Below are positions 32,040 to 40,914 of a stretch of 64,000 nucleotides of DNA, one piece after another. Source of the DNA: Massilia psychrophila (GTDB lineage: Bacteria; Pseudomonadota; Gammaproteobacteria; Burkholderiales; Burkholderiaceae_D); contig NZ_PDOB01000013.1 in the NCBI RefSeq assembly GCF_002760665.1, forward strand, positions 62,001 through 126,000, written 5' to 3'. The translations under genes and the position numbers were made by a program. The notes under the pieces are model-generated. The model had not been told where the DNA came from, did not search any database, and was given only the letters and a program-made list of their open reading frames with translations. The stretch's first letter is position 1. Each line of letters starts with the position of its first letter.

Positions 32040-32270
32040 TGTGGATAAGCGCTTGGATATCCACAGTGTCATTTGTGCAGAACCCGGCTATTTACCGATA
32101 GCCTAATTCTTATCCCACAACCATCCAGTGCAGATACAATGTTTCCCAGGCCACTTGTAAACGCCGTAAGCCGTTGATCCTGTTGAAAAAAACCGGCTTA
32201 TCCACAAAAAATAGCGCGTTTACTATTACTACTAATTTTGTATACCTACTTTATATAAAACAGTAAACGC
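32040..32270 (+). repeat. Origin module 3 (more diverged)
   Basis: Perfect boxes at 32040 (reverse) and 32198, a one-mismatch box at 32057, degenerate boxes near 32074 and 32110, then ACTATTACTACTA at 32222-32234 and TTTTGTATACC. The middle is poorly conserved. It starts 449 bases after module 2 and ends about 55 bases before the nucleosidase gene. Confidence 0.8.
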
Positions 32271-32324
32271 GGCGAACCGGTGGACAAGCCTTGAAAACCG
32301 CTTTGCAGAACAGGCGTAGAAAGC

Positions 32325-33110
32325 ATGAACCAACATAAAATCAAGCGATTAGGCATCATCAGCGCGCTCCATGAGGAACAGCAAGGGCTCATACAAGCCA
32401 TGGATGGGGCCGCCACGGTCATGCACGGCATGCGTGACTACACAGCCGGCCGGTTGTGGGGCATCGACGCTGTGTGCGTGCTGTCGCGGATTGGCAAGGT
32501 CGCGGCGTCGATGACGGCGACGATGCTTGTGGAAAAGTTCGGAGTTACCCACATCCTGTTCACCGGCGTGGCCGGTTCAGGCGACGCCGGCGTCCAGGTT
32601 GGCGACATCGTGATCGCCGAATCGCTGGTCCAGCACGACATGGATGCCAGCCCCCTGTTCCCGCGCTACGAAGTGCCTTTGACCGGCCTTTCGCGCTTCC
32701 AATCGGACGCCGCCCTGTCGCGCCAGCTTGGCTGGGCAGCCGACAGCTTTGTCGATGTCGATTTTTTAACCGCGATCGGTGGTCAAGAGCGGCGTGATTT
32801 CCGCCTCGGCCAGCCGAAGGTGCACCGCGGGCTGATCGCCAGCGGCGACCAGTTCATCAGCAGCCGGGCCCATATCGACAGTTTGAATGTTTCCCACCCA
32901 GGCTTGCTGGCGGTCGAAATGGAGGGGGCGGCGGTGGCGCAGGTGTGTTTCGAACTCGGCATTCCGTTCGCCGTCATCCGGACCATATCGGATAACGCCA
33001 ACGAAGACGCGGCGATCGATTTTCTGCGTTTCGTAAAATCGGTCGCCGCGCGCTACGCCTTTCATATCGTCAGGCGGTTTTGCCAGCAGGTTCCTGGCAA
33101 GTTGACTTGA
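32325..33110 (+). CDS. mtnN: 5'-methylthioadenosine/S-adenosylhomocysteine nucleosidase
   Basis: 261 residues of the nucleoside phosphorylase fold. GIISALHEEQQGL at the start, FTGVAGSGDAG, a conserved VQHDMDASP, ASGDQFIS, the substrate-ribose motif AVEMEGAAVAQVC and the catalytic Asp in RTISDNAN. It cleaves adenine from MTA and SAH in methionine salvage and methyl-cycle detoxification. It ends one base before the ald stop on the other strand. Confidence 0.9.
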   Translation: MNQHKIKRLGIISALHEEQQGLIQAMDGAATVMHGMRDYTAGRLWGIDAVCVLSRIGKVAASMTATMLVEKFGVTHILFTGVAGSGDAGVQVGDIVIAESLVQHDMDASPLFPRYEVPLTGLSRFQSDAALSRQLGWAADSFVDVDFLTAIGGQERRDFRLGQPKVHRGLIASGDQFISSRAHIDSLNVSHPGLLAVEMEGAAVAQVCFELGIPFAVIRTISDNANEDAAIDFLRFVKSVAARYAFHIVRRFCQQVPGKLT

Positions 33111-33111
33111 C

Positions 33112-34227
33112 TTAACCGAGCATCGACTCGGCTGGCACGTACGCGTAATCGAGCGCCTCGGCCACCGCCTGGTAAGTAAGCTTGCCCTGACAAACGTTCA
33201 GGCCGTTTCTCAGGTGCGGGTCGTCGCGCATGGCTTGCTGCCAGCCTTTTTCCGCCAGTGCCACGGCGTGGCCGATGGTGGCATTATTGAGCGCGAAGGT
33301 CGAGGTGCGGGCCACTGCGCCAGGCATGTTGGCCACGCAATAGTGGACCACGCCGTCGAGAATAAAGGTCGGGTCGGCGTGGGTGGTGGCACGCGAGGTT
33401 TCGAAACAGCCGCCCTGGTCGATGGCGACGTCGACCACCACCGCGCCCTGCTTCATGCGGGCAATCATGGCGCGTGTCACCAGTTTCGGTGCCGCCGCGC
33501 CCGGCAGCAGCACGCCGCCGATCACCAGGTCGGCCGACAACACCGCTTCCTCGATCGCATGGGCATTCGAATATTGGGTCGAAATCCGGTTGCCAAAAAT
33601 CAGGTCGAGATGGCGCAGGCGGTCCATGTTCTTGTCGAGCACGGTGACGCGGGCGCCCGTACCCACCGCCATTTGCAGCGCATTGGTGCCAACTACGCCG
33701 GCGCCGATGATGACGATGTGGCCGGCCGCCACGCCCGGCACGCCGCCTAGCAGCAAACCCATGCCGCCTTTCGATTTTTCGAGGTGGGCGGCGCCGGCCT
33801 GGATCGCCATGCGCCCCGCCACTTCGCTCATCGGCGCCAGCAAGGGCAAGCCGCCGCCAGCGCCGGTGATGGTTTCGTAGGCGATGCAGACGGCGCCAGA
33901 GCGTACCAGCGCCGCCGTCTGTTCCGGGTCTGGCGCCAGGTGCAGGTAGGTGTACAGGATCTGGCCCTGGTTCAGCATCGCGCATTCGCCCGGCTGCGGT
34001 TCCTTGACCTTGACGATCATGTCGGCCTTGCCGAAAATTTCCTGCGCCGTGTCGACGATGGTGGCGCCGGCGGCCACGTACTGTTCATCAGGCAAGCCGA
34101 TGTCGAGGCCGGCGTTTTTCTGCACCAGCACGCGGTGACGGCGCGACGTCAGTTCGCGTACGCTGGGCGGCGTCAGCCCAACCCGGTATTCGTTGTTTTT
34201 AATTTCTTTTGGAACGCCTACTATCAT
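33112..34227 (-). CDS. ald: Alanine dehydrogenase
   Basis: 371 residues, normal length. [20 protein letters not shown], the catalytic region KVKEPQPGE (Lys) and AYETI, the NAD fold [18 protein letters not shown] and the C-terminal [16 protein letters not shown] are diagnostic. It interconverts L-alanine and pyruvate plus ammonia with NAD. It follows putA by 44 bases on the same strand, so amino-acid catabolic genes are grouped under the same upstream region. Confidence 0.96.
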   Translation of the reverse strand: MIVGVPKEIKNNEYRVGLTPPSVRELTSRRHRVLVQKNAGLDIGLPDEQYVAAGATIVDTAQEIFGKADMIVKVKEPQPGECAMLNQGQILYTYLHLAPDPEQTAALVRSGAVCIAYETITGAGGGLPLLAPMSEVAGRMAIQAGAAHLEKSKGGMGLLLGGVPGVAAGHIVIIGAGVVGTNALQMAVGTGARVTVLDKNMDRLRHLDLIFGNRISTQYSNAHAIEEAVLSADLVIGGVLLPGAAAPKLVTRAMIARMKQGAVVVDVAIDQGGCFETSRATTHADPTFILDGVVHYCVANMPGAVARTSTFALNNATIGHAVALAEKGWQQAMRDDPHLRNGLNVCQGKLTYQAVAEALDYAYVPAESMLG

Positions 34228-34271
34228 GTCTTCCTCCGGGTTATAAATGGATTTTTGTTTTTACTTTTGCA

Positions 34272-37200
34272 TCATTGCAGACCCAAGGTCATCAGGCTTG
34301 CATTACCGCCAGCGGCAGTTGTGTTGACACACAGCGCGCGCTCCGCTACCAGGCGCCACAACGGGATCGCACCTTCTTCCGAGATATCGATCATGCTGAC
34401 GATGGCGCCATCCCGGTCTGCCAGCAGCGGCCGCAGGGCGTGGCCAGTGGACGCATCGATCAACGCCAGCTGGAACGGATAGCTGCATTGATCGATGCTG
34501 GCGATGACGTCGATGTGCTCGCGCACCTGCGCCGGTAATCCTTCCGGCACCAGGTGACCGGAACCTGTCAGCACCACCGCGCGGTTGCCGGTGGCCAGCA
34601 CCGCCGCCAGCGCGTTGAGCAGCACACCGATGTGGGAGGCGGCGCACAGCACCATCCCGCGCGGGGCGAAGGTGAGCGTGTTGTGCTCGCCCGTGGGACC
34701 GGGGAGTTCGAGTGTGGTGCCGAGCAAGGTAGTGCGCATGTACTGCTCGGCCAGGGTGACGACGCGCTGGTGGCCATGGGTGCGCGCCCACACCAGCAGC
34801 GCATCGAGTCCTGGCGTGAACTGGCGTTGGTGGTGTTCATGGTGCTCATGGCGGGCATGCTGCAAATACGGCGGCGCCGCGCGCTGCAGCCGTTTTAAGT
34901 ACAGCGGGCCGCCGGCTTTCGGGCCGGTGCCCGATTTGCCTTCGCCGCCGAACGGCTGCACCCCGACCACCGCGCCGACGATGTTGCGGTTGACGTAGAT
35001 GTTGCCGACGTGCGCGCGCGAAGCGATGAAGTCGATCGTCTCGTCGATGCGCGAATGCACGCCCAGGGTCAGTCCGAAACCGCTGGCGTTGATCGACTCG
35101 ACCAGTTGCGCCAGGTTGGCGCGCTGGTAGCGGATGATGTGCAGCACCGGGCCGAATACTTCTTCCGTCAGTTCATCCAATGCGCCGATTTCGAGCAAGG
35201 TCGGGGCGACGAAGCTGCCGGTCTCTGCCAGGCCGCTTGGAAGCGCCAGTGAGAAGCTCGATTTGGCGGTTTGTTTGGTGCGCGCGATATGGGCCAGCAG
35301 CTTGTCGCGCGCGTGCGCGTCGATCACCGGGCCGATGTCGGTCGCCAGCCGGTCCGGATTGCCGACCCGCAGTTCTTTCATGGCGCCTTCCAGCATGCGG
35401 ATGGTCTTGTCGGCAATCTCCTCCTGCAGGAACAGCACGCGCAGCGCCGAGCAGCGCTGGCCGGCGCTGTCGAACGCCGAGCTGAGCGCATCGATCACCA
35501 CCTGTTCCGGCAGCGCCGACGAATCGACGATGAGCGCGTTCTGCCCGCCGGTTTCGGCGATCAGGGGAATGTCGCAGGATTCGGCCACCGCGCGCCGTGC
35601 CAGCGTCTTGTTGATCAGCTGCGCCACTGCGGTCGAGCCGGTGAAGATCACCCCGCGCACGCGCGCATCGACCGTCAGCGCGGTGCCGACGACATCGCCG
35701 CGGCCGGGTAAAAGCTGCAAGGCTCCCCTGGGAATGCCGGCCTGATAAAACAGTTCGACGGCGCGGTGGGCGGTCAACGGCGTCTGTTCGGCCGGCTTGG
35801 CCAGCACCACGTTGCCGGCGGCCAGCGCGGCGGCGACTTGGCCGGTAAAAATGGCCAATGGAAAATTCCACGGACTGATGCAGGCGACGGGCCCCAGCGC
35901 CAGCACGTTGGGGCTGCCGTGCACTTGCGCCGCGTAATAGCGCAGGAAGTCGACCGCCTCGCGCACTTCGGCGATCGCGTTCGGCAGCGACTTGCCGGCT
36001 TCGCGCACAGTCAGCGCCATCAATTCATGGCAATTATGTTCGAACAGATCGGCCACGCGGGCGAGCGCTTGCGCGCGCAGCGACGGCGCCGTGGTCTGCC
36101 AATCTATGGCGTAGGCGGCGGCGGCGGCCAGCGCCGTGTCGACGTTTTCGAGCGACGCTGGGTGGACATGGCCGACGACGTCGTCGTGAAATGCAGGATT
36201 GACGATGTCGTTCCATTCCGATGGAATAAATTCGCCATCGATCAACGGCGCCGCGTCGTACACCCGCGGCTGCGACAACGCCGCCGCCAGGCCAGTGAGC
36301 ACGTCTTCGTTCGTCAGGTCGATGCCGGACGAATTGCTGCGCTCAACGCCGAACAGTTCGCTCGGTAAAACGATACCCGGATGCGCCGCGCCGCCCTGCT
36401 TACCGGCCGCCTCGAACGGATCGGCGACCAGCGTATCGATCGACACCTTGGCGTCGACGATCTGGTTGACGAACGATGAATTGGCGCCGTTTTCGAGCAG
36501 CCGGCGCACCAGGTAGGCCAGCAGCGTCTGGTGCGAGCCGACTGGCGCGTAGATGCGGCACGCCTTGTCGAGGTTGTCCGTGCCAACCACTTGGTCGTAC
36601 AGCGTCTCGCCCATGCCGTGCAGGCACTGGAATTCGTAATTGACGATGCCGTCCTGTTTGGCCCAGGTGTAGATCACCGCCAGCGAATGGGCGTTGTGGG
36701 TAGCGAACTGCGGATACAGCCGGTCGCTGGCGGCGAGCAGTTTTTTGGCGCAGGTGAGATACGACACGTCGGTGTAGACCTTGCGCGTGTAGACCGGATA
36801 GCCGGGCATGCCGTCCACTTGCGCGCGCTTGATCTCGGCGTCCCAATAGGCGCCTTTCACCAGCCGCACCATGAACTTGCGACCGCTGCGCCTGGCCAGG
36901 TCGGCCAGGTAATCGATCACGAACGGGCAGCGCTTTTGGTACGCCTGGACGACGAAACCGATGCCGTTGAAGCCGGCCAGTTCCGGGTCGAACGCCATCG
37001 CTTCCATCAGGTCGAGCGAGATCTCGAGACGGTCCGCTTCCTCGGCGTCGATATTGAGGCCGATGTTGTAATGCTTGGCCAGCAGTACCAAGCGGCGCAG
37101 GCGCGGCAGCAGTTCGGCCATCACGCGCGCATGCTGGGCCCGCACGTAGCGCGGGTGCAGCGCCGACAATTTTACAGAGATGCCGGGGCCGTCCTTGATG

Positions 37201-37949
37201 CCGCGGCCGTTCGAGGCCTTGCCGATGGCGTGGATCGCCGTTTCGTAGGCGGCGTAATAGTGGTGGGCGTCGACTTCGGTCAGCGCCGCTTCGCCCAGCA
37301 TGTCGTACGAGTAGCGGTAGCCGCGCGCTTCGTTGTCGCGGCTGTTTTTGAGTGCCTCGTCCATGCTCTGGCCGGTGACGAACTGGTTGCCCAGCATGCG
37401 CATGGCCAAGTCGACGCCTTTGCGGATCAACGGTTCGCCGCCCTTGCCGATCATTTTTGTCAGCGCCGAGCCGAGCCCGGTTTCGCTACTGGTGCCAACC
37501 AGTTTGCCGGTGATCAACAGGCCCCAGGTGGCGGCGTTGACGAACAGCGAAGGCGATTCGCCGAGGTGCTTGCGCCAGTCGCCCTTGCTGATCTTGTCGG
37601 CAATCAGGCGGTCGGCGGTCGCACTGTCGGGAATCCGCAATAGTGCTTCTGCCAGGCACATCAGCGCCACGCCTTCTTCCGACGACAGCGAGAATTCATG
37701 CATCAGCGCATCCACGCCGGACGAGCGGGTGCGTTTTTCGCGCACCTGCGACACCAGTCTGTGGGCCAGCGCCTGCGCCTCGCCATTGGCGCGCGCGCCC
37801 TGCGCCAGCAAGAACGTTACCGCCGCCGCTTCATCGCGCCGGTAAGCGCCGGTGATGGCGGCGCGCAGGGGCGATTGCGCAGGTTTGATCTCGGAGCGCA
37901 GCGCGGCGAAGTGAACGGGAAGGAGCGCTTGAGCAGCGGCAGTGTGCAT
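34272..37949 (-). CDS. putA: Bifunctional proline dehydrogenase / pyrroline-5-carboxylate dehydrogenase PutA
   Basis: 1225 residues. An N-terminal helical arm is followed by the FAD proline dehydrogenase barrel at about residues 170-480 (LSALHPRY, IDAEEADRLEISLDLMEA, VRLVKGAYWD, FATHNAHSL). The aldehyde dehydrogenase at about 560-1030 has the catalytic Glu in AETGGQNALIVDSSA and Cys in SAGQRCSALRV. A C-terminal domain of about 190 residues follows. The ribbon-helix-helix DNA-binding domain of enteric trifunctional PutA is absent, so regulation probably falls to the divergent Lrp protein. It converts proline to glutamate, channelling pyrroline-5-carboxylate. Confidence 0.96.
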   Translation of the reverse strand: MHTAAAQALLPVHFAALRSEIKPAQSPLRAAITGAYRRDEAAAVTFLLAQGARANGEAQALAHRLVSQVREKRTRSSGVDALMHEFSLSSEEGVALMCLAEALLRIPDSATADRLIADKISKGDWRKHLGESPSLFVNAATWGLLITGKLVGTSSETGLGSALTKMIGKGGEPLIRKGVDLAMRMLGNQFVTGQSMDEALKNSRDNEARGYRYSYDMLGEAALTEVDAHHYYAAYETAIHAIGKASNGRGIKDGPGISVKLSALHPRYVRAQHARVMAELLPRLRRLVLLAKHYNIGLNIDAEEADRLEISLDLMEAMAFDPELAGFNGIGFVVQAYQKRCPFVIDYLADLARRSGRKFMVRLVKGAYWDAEIKRAQVDGMPGYPVYTRKVYTDVSYLTCAKKLLAASDRLYPQFATHNAHSLAVIYTWAKQDGIVNYEFQCLHGMGETLYDQVVGTDNLDKACRIYAPVGSHQTLLAYLVRRLLENGANSSFVNQIVDAKVSIDTLVADPFEAAGKQGGAAHPGIVLPSELFGVERSNSSGIDLTNEDVLTGLAAALSQPRVYDAAPLIDGEFIPSEWNDIVNPAFHDDVVGHVHPASLENVDTALAAAAAYAIDWQTTAPSLRAQALARVADLFEHNCHELMALTVREAGKSLPNAIAEVREAVDFLRYYAAQVHGSPNVLALGPVACISPWNFPLAIFTGQVAAALAAGNVVLAKPAEQTPLTAHRAVELFYQAGIPRGALQLLPGRGDVVGTALTVDARVRGVIFTGSTAVAQLINKTLARRAVAESCDIPLIAETGGQNALIVDSSALPEQVVIDALSSAFDSAGQRCSALRVLFLQEEIADKTIRMLEGAMKELRVGNPDRLATDIGPVIDAHARDKLLAHIARTKQTAKSSFSLALPSGLAETGSFVAPTLLEIGALDELTEEVFGPVLHIIRYQRANLAQLVESINASGFGLTLGVHSRIDETIDFIASRAHVGNIYVNRNIVGAVVGVQPFGGEGKSGTGPKAGGPLYLKRLQRAAPPYLQHARHEHHEHHQRQFTPGLDALLVWARTHGHQRVVTLAEQYMRTTLLGTTLELPGPTGEHNTLTFAPRGMVLCAASHIGVLLNALAAVLATGNRAVVLTGSGHLVPEGLPAQVREHIDVIASIDQCSYPFQLALIDASTGHALRPLLADRDGAIVSMIDISEEGAIPLWRLVAERALCVNTTAAGGNASLMTLGLQ

Positions 37950-38094
37950 AAATGATTCTTTAATGAAAAAATGGAAACCGAACTCGGCAGCGTAGAGTGA
38001 AACGACGGCTACGCCATGCGAAAAATTGATTCGATTGTAGTGCGATTTCTTCTGGATTAATTCTGGTAATACGGAAGACTAGCAATAGATAGTT

Positions 38095-38117
38095 TTTGGT
38101 GAGACAATTTCACCAAA
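38095..38117. promoter_or_regulatory. Inverted repeat between putA and the Lrp gene, likely operator
   Basis: TTTGGTGA (38095-38102) and TCACCAAA (38110-38117) are perfect 8-bp inverted arms around seven bases, in the 195-bp divergent promoter region. This suits a homodimeric Lrp-type regulator controlling putA and itself. Confidence 0.55.
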
Positions 38118-38131
38118 TAAAATTAATCTGA

Positions 38132-38142
38132 GGGGGGGGGGG
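38132..38142 (+). repeat. Run of eleven G in the ribosome-binding region of the Lrp gene
   Basis: Eleven consecutive G lie two bases before the ATG at 38145. The tract is the only purine-rich ribosome-binding candidate and such runs are prone to slippage, so its length could alter translation. Sequencing error in the run cannot be excluded. Confidence 0.8.
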
Positions 38143-38144
38143 AC

Positions 38145-38600
38145 ATGCTGGACAAGATAAGCAAGAAAATTCTATCGGAGTTGCAAAATGACGGGCGCAT
38201 CAGCAATGTCGAGCTTGCCGGCCGGGTCAACCTGTCGCCGGCGGCCTGCCTGGAACGGGTGCGCAAGCTCCACGAATCGGGCTACATCATGGGCTACACC
38301 GCCCAGCTCAATCCGCAGTTGCTCGACGTGTCGCTGCTGGTGTTTATCGAGGTCGTGCTCGACCGCACCACGCCCGAAGTGTTCGACGCCTTCAAGAACA
38401 GCGTGCAATTGATTCCCGAAGTGCTGGAATGCCACATGGTGGCGGGCGGCTTCGACTACCTGGTCAAGGCACGCGTCAAAGACATGGCGGCTTACCGCGA
38501 ATTTCTCGGCAAGACGCTGCTGCAGAAAGGCGTGCGCGAGACCCACACCTACGCGGTGATGGAAGAAGTCAAGAACACCACCAAGCTGCCGATCAGGTAG
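38145..38600 (+). CDS. Lrp/AsnC family regulator, probable proline-utilisation regulator
   Basis: 151 residues. An N-terminal winged helix-turn-helix (LDKISKKILSELQNDGRISN, VNLSPAACLERVRKL) and a C-terminal RAM/AsnC ligand domain (LVFIEVVLDRT, ECHMVAGGFDYLVKARV). Divergent transcription from putA and the shared inverted repeat suggest it activates putA in response to proline, as PutR/BkdR-type regulators do. That target is inferred from position. The ATG follows a run of eleven G. Confidence 0.85.
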   Translation: MLDKISKKILSELQNDGRISNVELAGRVNLSPAACLERVRKLHESGYIMGYTAQLNPQLLDVSLLVFIEVVLDRTTPEVFDAFKNSVQLIPEVLECHMVAGGFDYLVKARVKDMAAYREFLGKTLLQKGVRETHTYAVMEEVKNTTKLPIR

Positions 38601-38754
38601 CTTGCGACGGCCTCACGTGCACAACTATTTCTGTTGCAAACCTACAAGCGCGACACCGACGAAGTGACGCACGACCTGTCGGCGCCCAACTATGTCGACG
38701 GCCAGCACGGGAGCGGCGTCCGGGTCGGTTACCGCTCCAGTGCCGCGTGAGTGC

Positions 38755-39699
38755 TCAGGCCGCTGCCGCCTGCGCCCCCGGCGTGTCCATCGATTCGAGG
38801 TGGCGGCGCAGCCACACGTGGGCCGGACTGCGGGCGTCGCGCTCGTGCCACAGCATGTCGAGGTGAACCGCCGGCAAGGTGAACGGCAGTTCCCGCCACA
38901 CCAGCGCGTCGGCCATGCCGGTCGAGGCGATCAGGTGCTTCGGCAGCACCGTGATCAGGTCGGAGTTGGCTACCACCTTGCCGGCCGTAAAAAACTGGTT
39001 TACCGTCAGCAGGATGCGCCGTTCGCGCCCCAGTTGCGACAGCGCTTCGTCGGTCAAGCCATGGGCCCGGCCCGAAAAACTCACCAGCAGGTGATTCGAC
39101 GCGCAGTACCTGTCGAGCGTGAGTTCGGTTTGGGCCAGCGGATGGTTCTTGCGCATCACGCACACATAGCGGCCGGAATACAGGCGCTCGTGGCGGATCG
39201 GCGAACCGGTGTCGGACGACAGCTGCACCGCCACGCCGGGAAAAAATCCCACCGCCAGGTCGATGTCGCCGCGCAGCAGCATCGGCCGCGGTTCGCGCGT
39301 GGTCAATGGCACCATCCGTACGTTGACGCCAGGCGCCTCGCTTTCGATCGAGCGCATCAGCGAAGGCAGCCAGAACGCGGCCATGGCGTCGGCCATCGCC
39401 ATGCGAAACGTTGCGTTCGCTTTCGACACATCGAATGTACCCGGCGTGACCGCCGCTTCGAGTCCGGCCAGCGCTTGGCGCACGGCAGGCCACAGCGATT
39501 CGGCGCGCGGCGTCGGCTTGACGCCGTAGGCGGTGCGGATCAGCAAATCGTCGCCGAGGCTTTCGCGCAGGCGCTTGATGGCATTCGACACAGCCGGCTG
39601 GGTCATCGCCAGGTGGCCGGCAGCACGGGTGAGGTTTTGCTCGGTCATCACCGCGTCGAATACCCGCAGCAGGTTCAGGTCCAGCGTCAGAAAGCTCAT
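38755..39699 (-). CDS. LysR-family transcriptional regulator
   Basis: 314 residues. The N-terminal helix-turn-helix is LTRAAGHLAMTQPAVSNAIKRLRE with the usual LDLNLLRVFDAV lead. The C-terminal effector-binding domain resembles the NodD/SyrM-like or PcpR branch (VAVQLSSDTGSP, RYVCVMRKNHPLA). The frame stays open upstream to 40089 over a small plus-strand gene, but ATG at 39699 begins the conserved region. The target is unknown. The DNA just left (38640-38750) encodes an orphan C-terminal-looking peptide that I cannot assign. Confidence 0.88.
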   Translation of the reverse strand: MSFLTLDLNLLRVFDAVMTEQNLTRAAGHLAMTQPAVSNAIKRLRESLGDDLLIRTAYGVKPTPRAESLWPAVRQALAGLEAAVTPGTFDVSKANATFRMAMADAMAAFWLPSLMRSIESEAPGVNVRMVPLTTREPRPMLLRGDIDLAVGFFPGVAVQLSSDTGSPIRHERLYSGRYVCVMRKNHPLAQTELTLDRYCASNHLLVSFSGRAHGLTDEALSQLGRERRILLTVNQFFTAGKVVANSDLITVLPKHLIASTGMADALVWRELPFTLPAVHLDMLWHERDARSPAHVWLRRHLESMDTPGAQAAAA

Positions 39700-39843
39700 G
39701 GCAGGAAAATAAAATAGTAGTGACCTTGAATATACATCATTCCATTCATGATTTATATAATCGGTATAAGAAATTGGAATTAGATTTATATGTTGCGTTG
39801 CACTATAATTTTTCTTAAGAACTGTTTTTACATAGGAATCAAC

Positions 39844-40137
39844 GTGTCTTTCACCACCAGTTTTCTTCAAACGGCCGTCGTGACCGATTTTCCGGTGTTG
39901 CCGTACATCGGTGGCGCCCTGGGCTTGACGACGTTTGCCGCACTGGTGATGTTGTTCCGCCCGCTGCTGACGGGAATCGTCCGCGCTCTGGTGCTGGTGG
40001 TGCGCCCGCACCTGAGCCGCGATGAAAAGGCCGCCCGCCGCCACATGCGCGACGCCCAATTGTTCCAGCGTATGATCAACGCGTCGCAAGGCCCCAACGA
40101 CGTCGCCGAACTGCGGGCGATGGCGGCGCGCGGCTAA
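39844..40137 (+). CDS. Small membrane protein of unknown function
   Basis: 97 residues with GTG start at 39844, preceded by AGGAA at a good distance. Two hydrophobic stretches (VLPYIGGALGLTTFAALVML and LLTGIVRALVLVV) are followed by a charged tail (SRDEKAARRHMRDAQLFQRM). I recognise no family. An ATG at 39790 in frame would add 18 residues but has no ribosome-binding site. It is divergent from the LysR gene and is followed by a strong terminator. Confidence 0.7.
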   Translation: MSFTTSFLQTAVVTDFPVLPYIGGALGLTTFAALVMLFRPLLTGIVRALVLVVRPHLSRDEKAARRHMRDAQLFQRMINASQGPNDVAELRAMAARG

Positions 40138-40167
40138 CAGTCGCGGTTCAGTGAAATAAATAAATAA

Positions 40168-40200
40168 AACGCGGCGCCGGGGTTTCCCCGGCGCCGCGTT
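40168..40200. terminator. Bidirectional rho-independent terminator
   Basis: A 15-bp perfect stem (AACGCGGCGCCGGGG, 40168-40182, with its complement at 40186-40200) and 3-base loop, with A-rich sequence to the left and T-runs to the right. It serves the small membrane protein gene and possibly the convergent chalcone-isomerase-like gene. Confidence 0.92.
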
Positions 40201-40234
40201 TTTGTTTTTTTGCTTGTTGATTAAACGCCGTCGC

Positions 40235-40831
40235 TTATCGCGCTTGGCCCATCAGTGCCGGCTTGAGCGCGCTGTCGGCCGGCTTGTCGCCCAGCCAGAT
40301 CTTCAACACCGCATTGTAGTAATTCACATCCGGCAGTGTCTCACCGATCTTCTTGCCGTTCAGCTCGCATTGGGTGCCGGCGCCCGGTATCCAGTCGATG
40401 TGCAACACGTCGCCCTTCTTCAAGCCGTCGATGGTGCCGAACATCTCGCCGAACTTGCTGATCTGCGTGACGTAGCGCGATTTCTCGGCCTTGTCGATAT
40501 TGTTGTTCAGCCCGGTCATGAAGGACTGGCCGAAATCGTCCGAGCTGATTTCGCGCATCATCACCAGCGTCAGGCGGCGCGGGCCCTCGATTTTCATGAT
40601 GTCGGCGACGGTGTTCTTTTTCTCCGGCAGGTACAGCCCGGCAGCGTAGACCTTGACGATGAACTTGGTCCGCATGCCGACACCGTTCAGCTTCAATTCC
40701 TTGCCGGCCAGCTTGACCGTTTCGTCGAATTTGACGCCGCTTATCTCGGCCGCCGTCGCCGTTTGCAGGAATGCGCACGCCACTACGGCGCCGGCCAGCA
40801 AGGCGTTAAAACCGCTTGTCATCTTTGCCAT
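40235..40831 (-). CDS. Chalcone isomerase-like (CHI-fold) periplasmic protein
   Basis: 198 residues. A signal peptide (FNALLAGAVVACAFLQTATA) precedes a chalcone_3-type domain (GVKFDETVKLAGKELKLNG, KFIVKVYAAGLYLPEK, IDWIPGAGTQCELNGK, IWLGDKPADSALKPALMG). Bacterial members of this fold probably bind fatty acids or other lipids rather than isomerise flavonoids; the role here is unknown. Confidence 0.85.
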   Translation of the reverse strand: MAKMTSGFNALLAGAVVACAFLQTATAAEISGVKFDETVKLAGKELKLNGVGMRTKFIVKVYAAGLYLPEKKNTVADIMKIEGPRRLTLVMMREISSDDFGQSFMTGLNNNIDKAEKSRYVTQISKFGEMFGTIDGLKKGDVLHIDWIPGAGTQCELNGKKIGETLPDVNYYNAVLKIWLGDKPADSALKPALMGQAR

Positions 40832-40914
40832 CTTGTTGTCTCCAGATTGTATTAAAAAAACTTACGAATTGAAACTGCTGCCAGTGCGTGAGCAACTTTT
40901 TTACTTTTTACTTT

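Larger units (their letters stand above)
31090..32324. other. Probable chromosomal replication origin (oriC)
   Basis: A 1.2-kb gene-free stretch. It contains eight perfect DnaA boxes: TTATCCACA at 31152, 31257, 31748 and 32198, and its complement TGTGGATAA at 31100, 31591, 31626 and 32040. Five more have one mismatch (31117, 31135, 31608, 31643, 32057). Three CTA-repeat tracts each follow a box by 16-18 bases and are followed by AT-rich DNA, the layout of a DnaA-box/DnaA-trio unwinding element. Genes on both sides tend to run away from it. dnaA itself is not in the window. Function is inferred from the pattern. Confidence 0.75.

Noticed and set aside
31090-32324. Plasmid origin or integrated plasmid instead of oriC
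   Set aside because: No rep gene or plasmid partition gene is close, and the flanking genes are core chromosomal ones; the boxes are chromosomal DnaA boxes, not iterons.
34272-37949. Trifunctional PutA with its own DNA-binding domain
   Set aside because: The N-terminus lacks a ribbon-helix-helix pattern and the first conserved part is the helical arm; the divergent Lrp gene better explains regulation.
38620-38750. Possible C-terminal gene relic (THDLSAPNYVDGQHGSG) between the Lrp and LysR genes
   Set aside because: About 35 codons only, no start and no family I recognise; could be chance.
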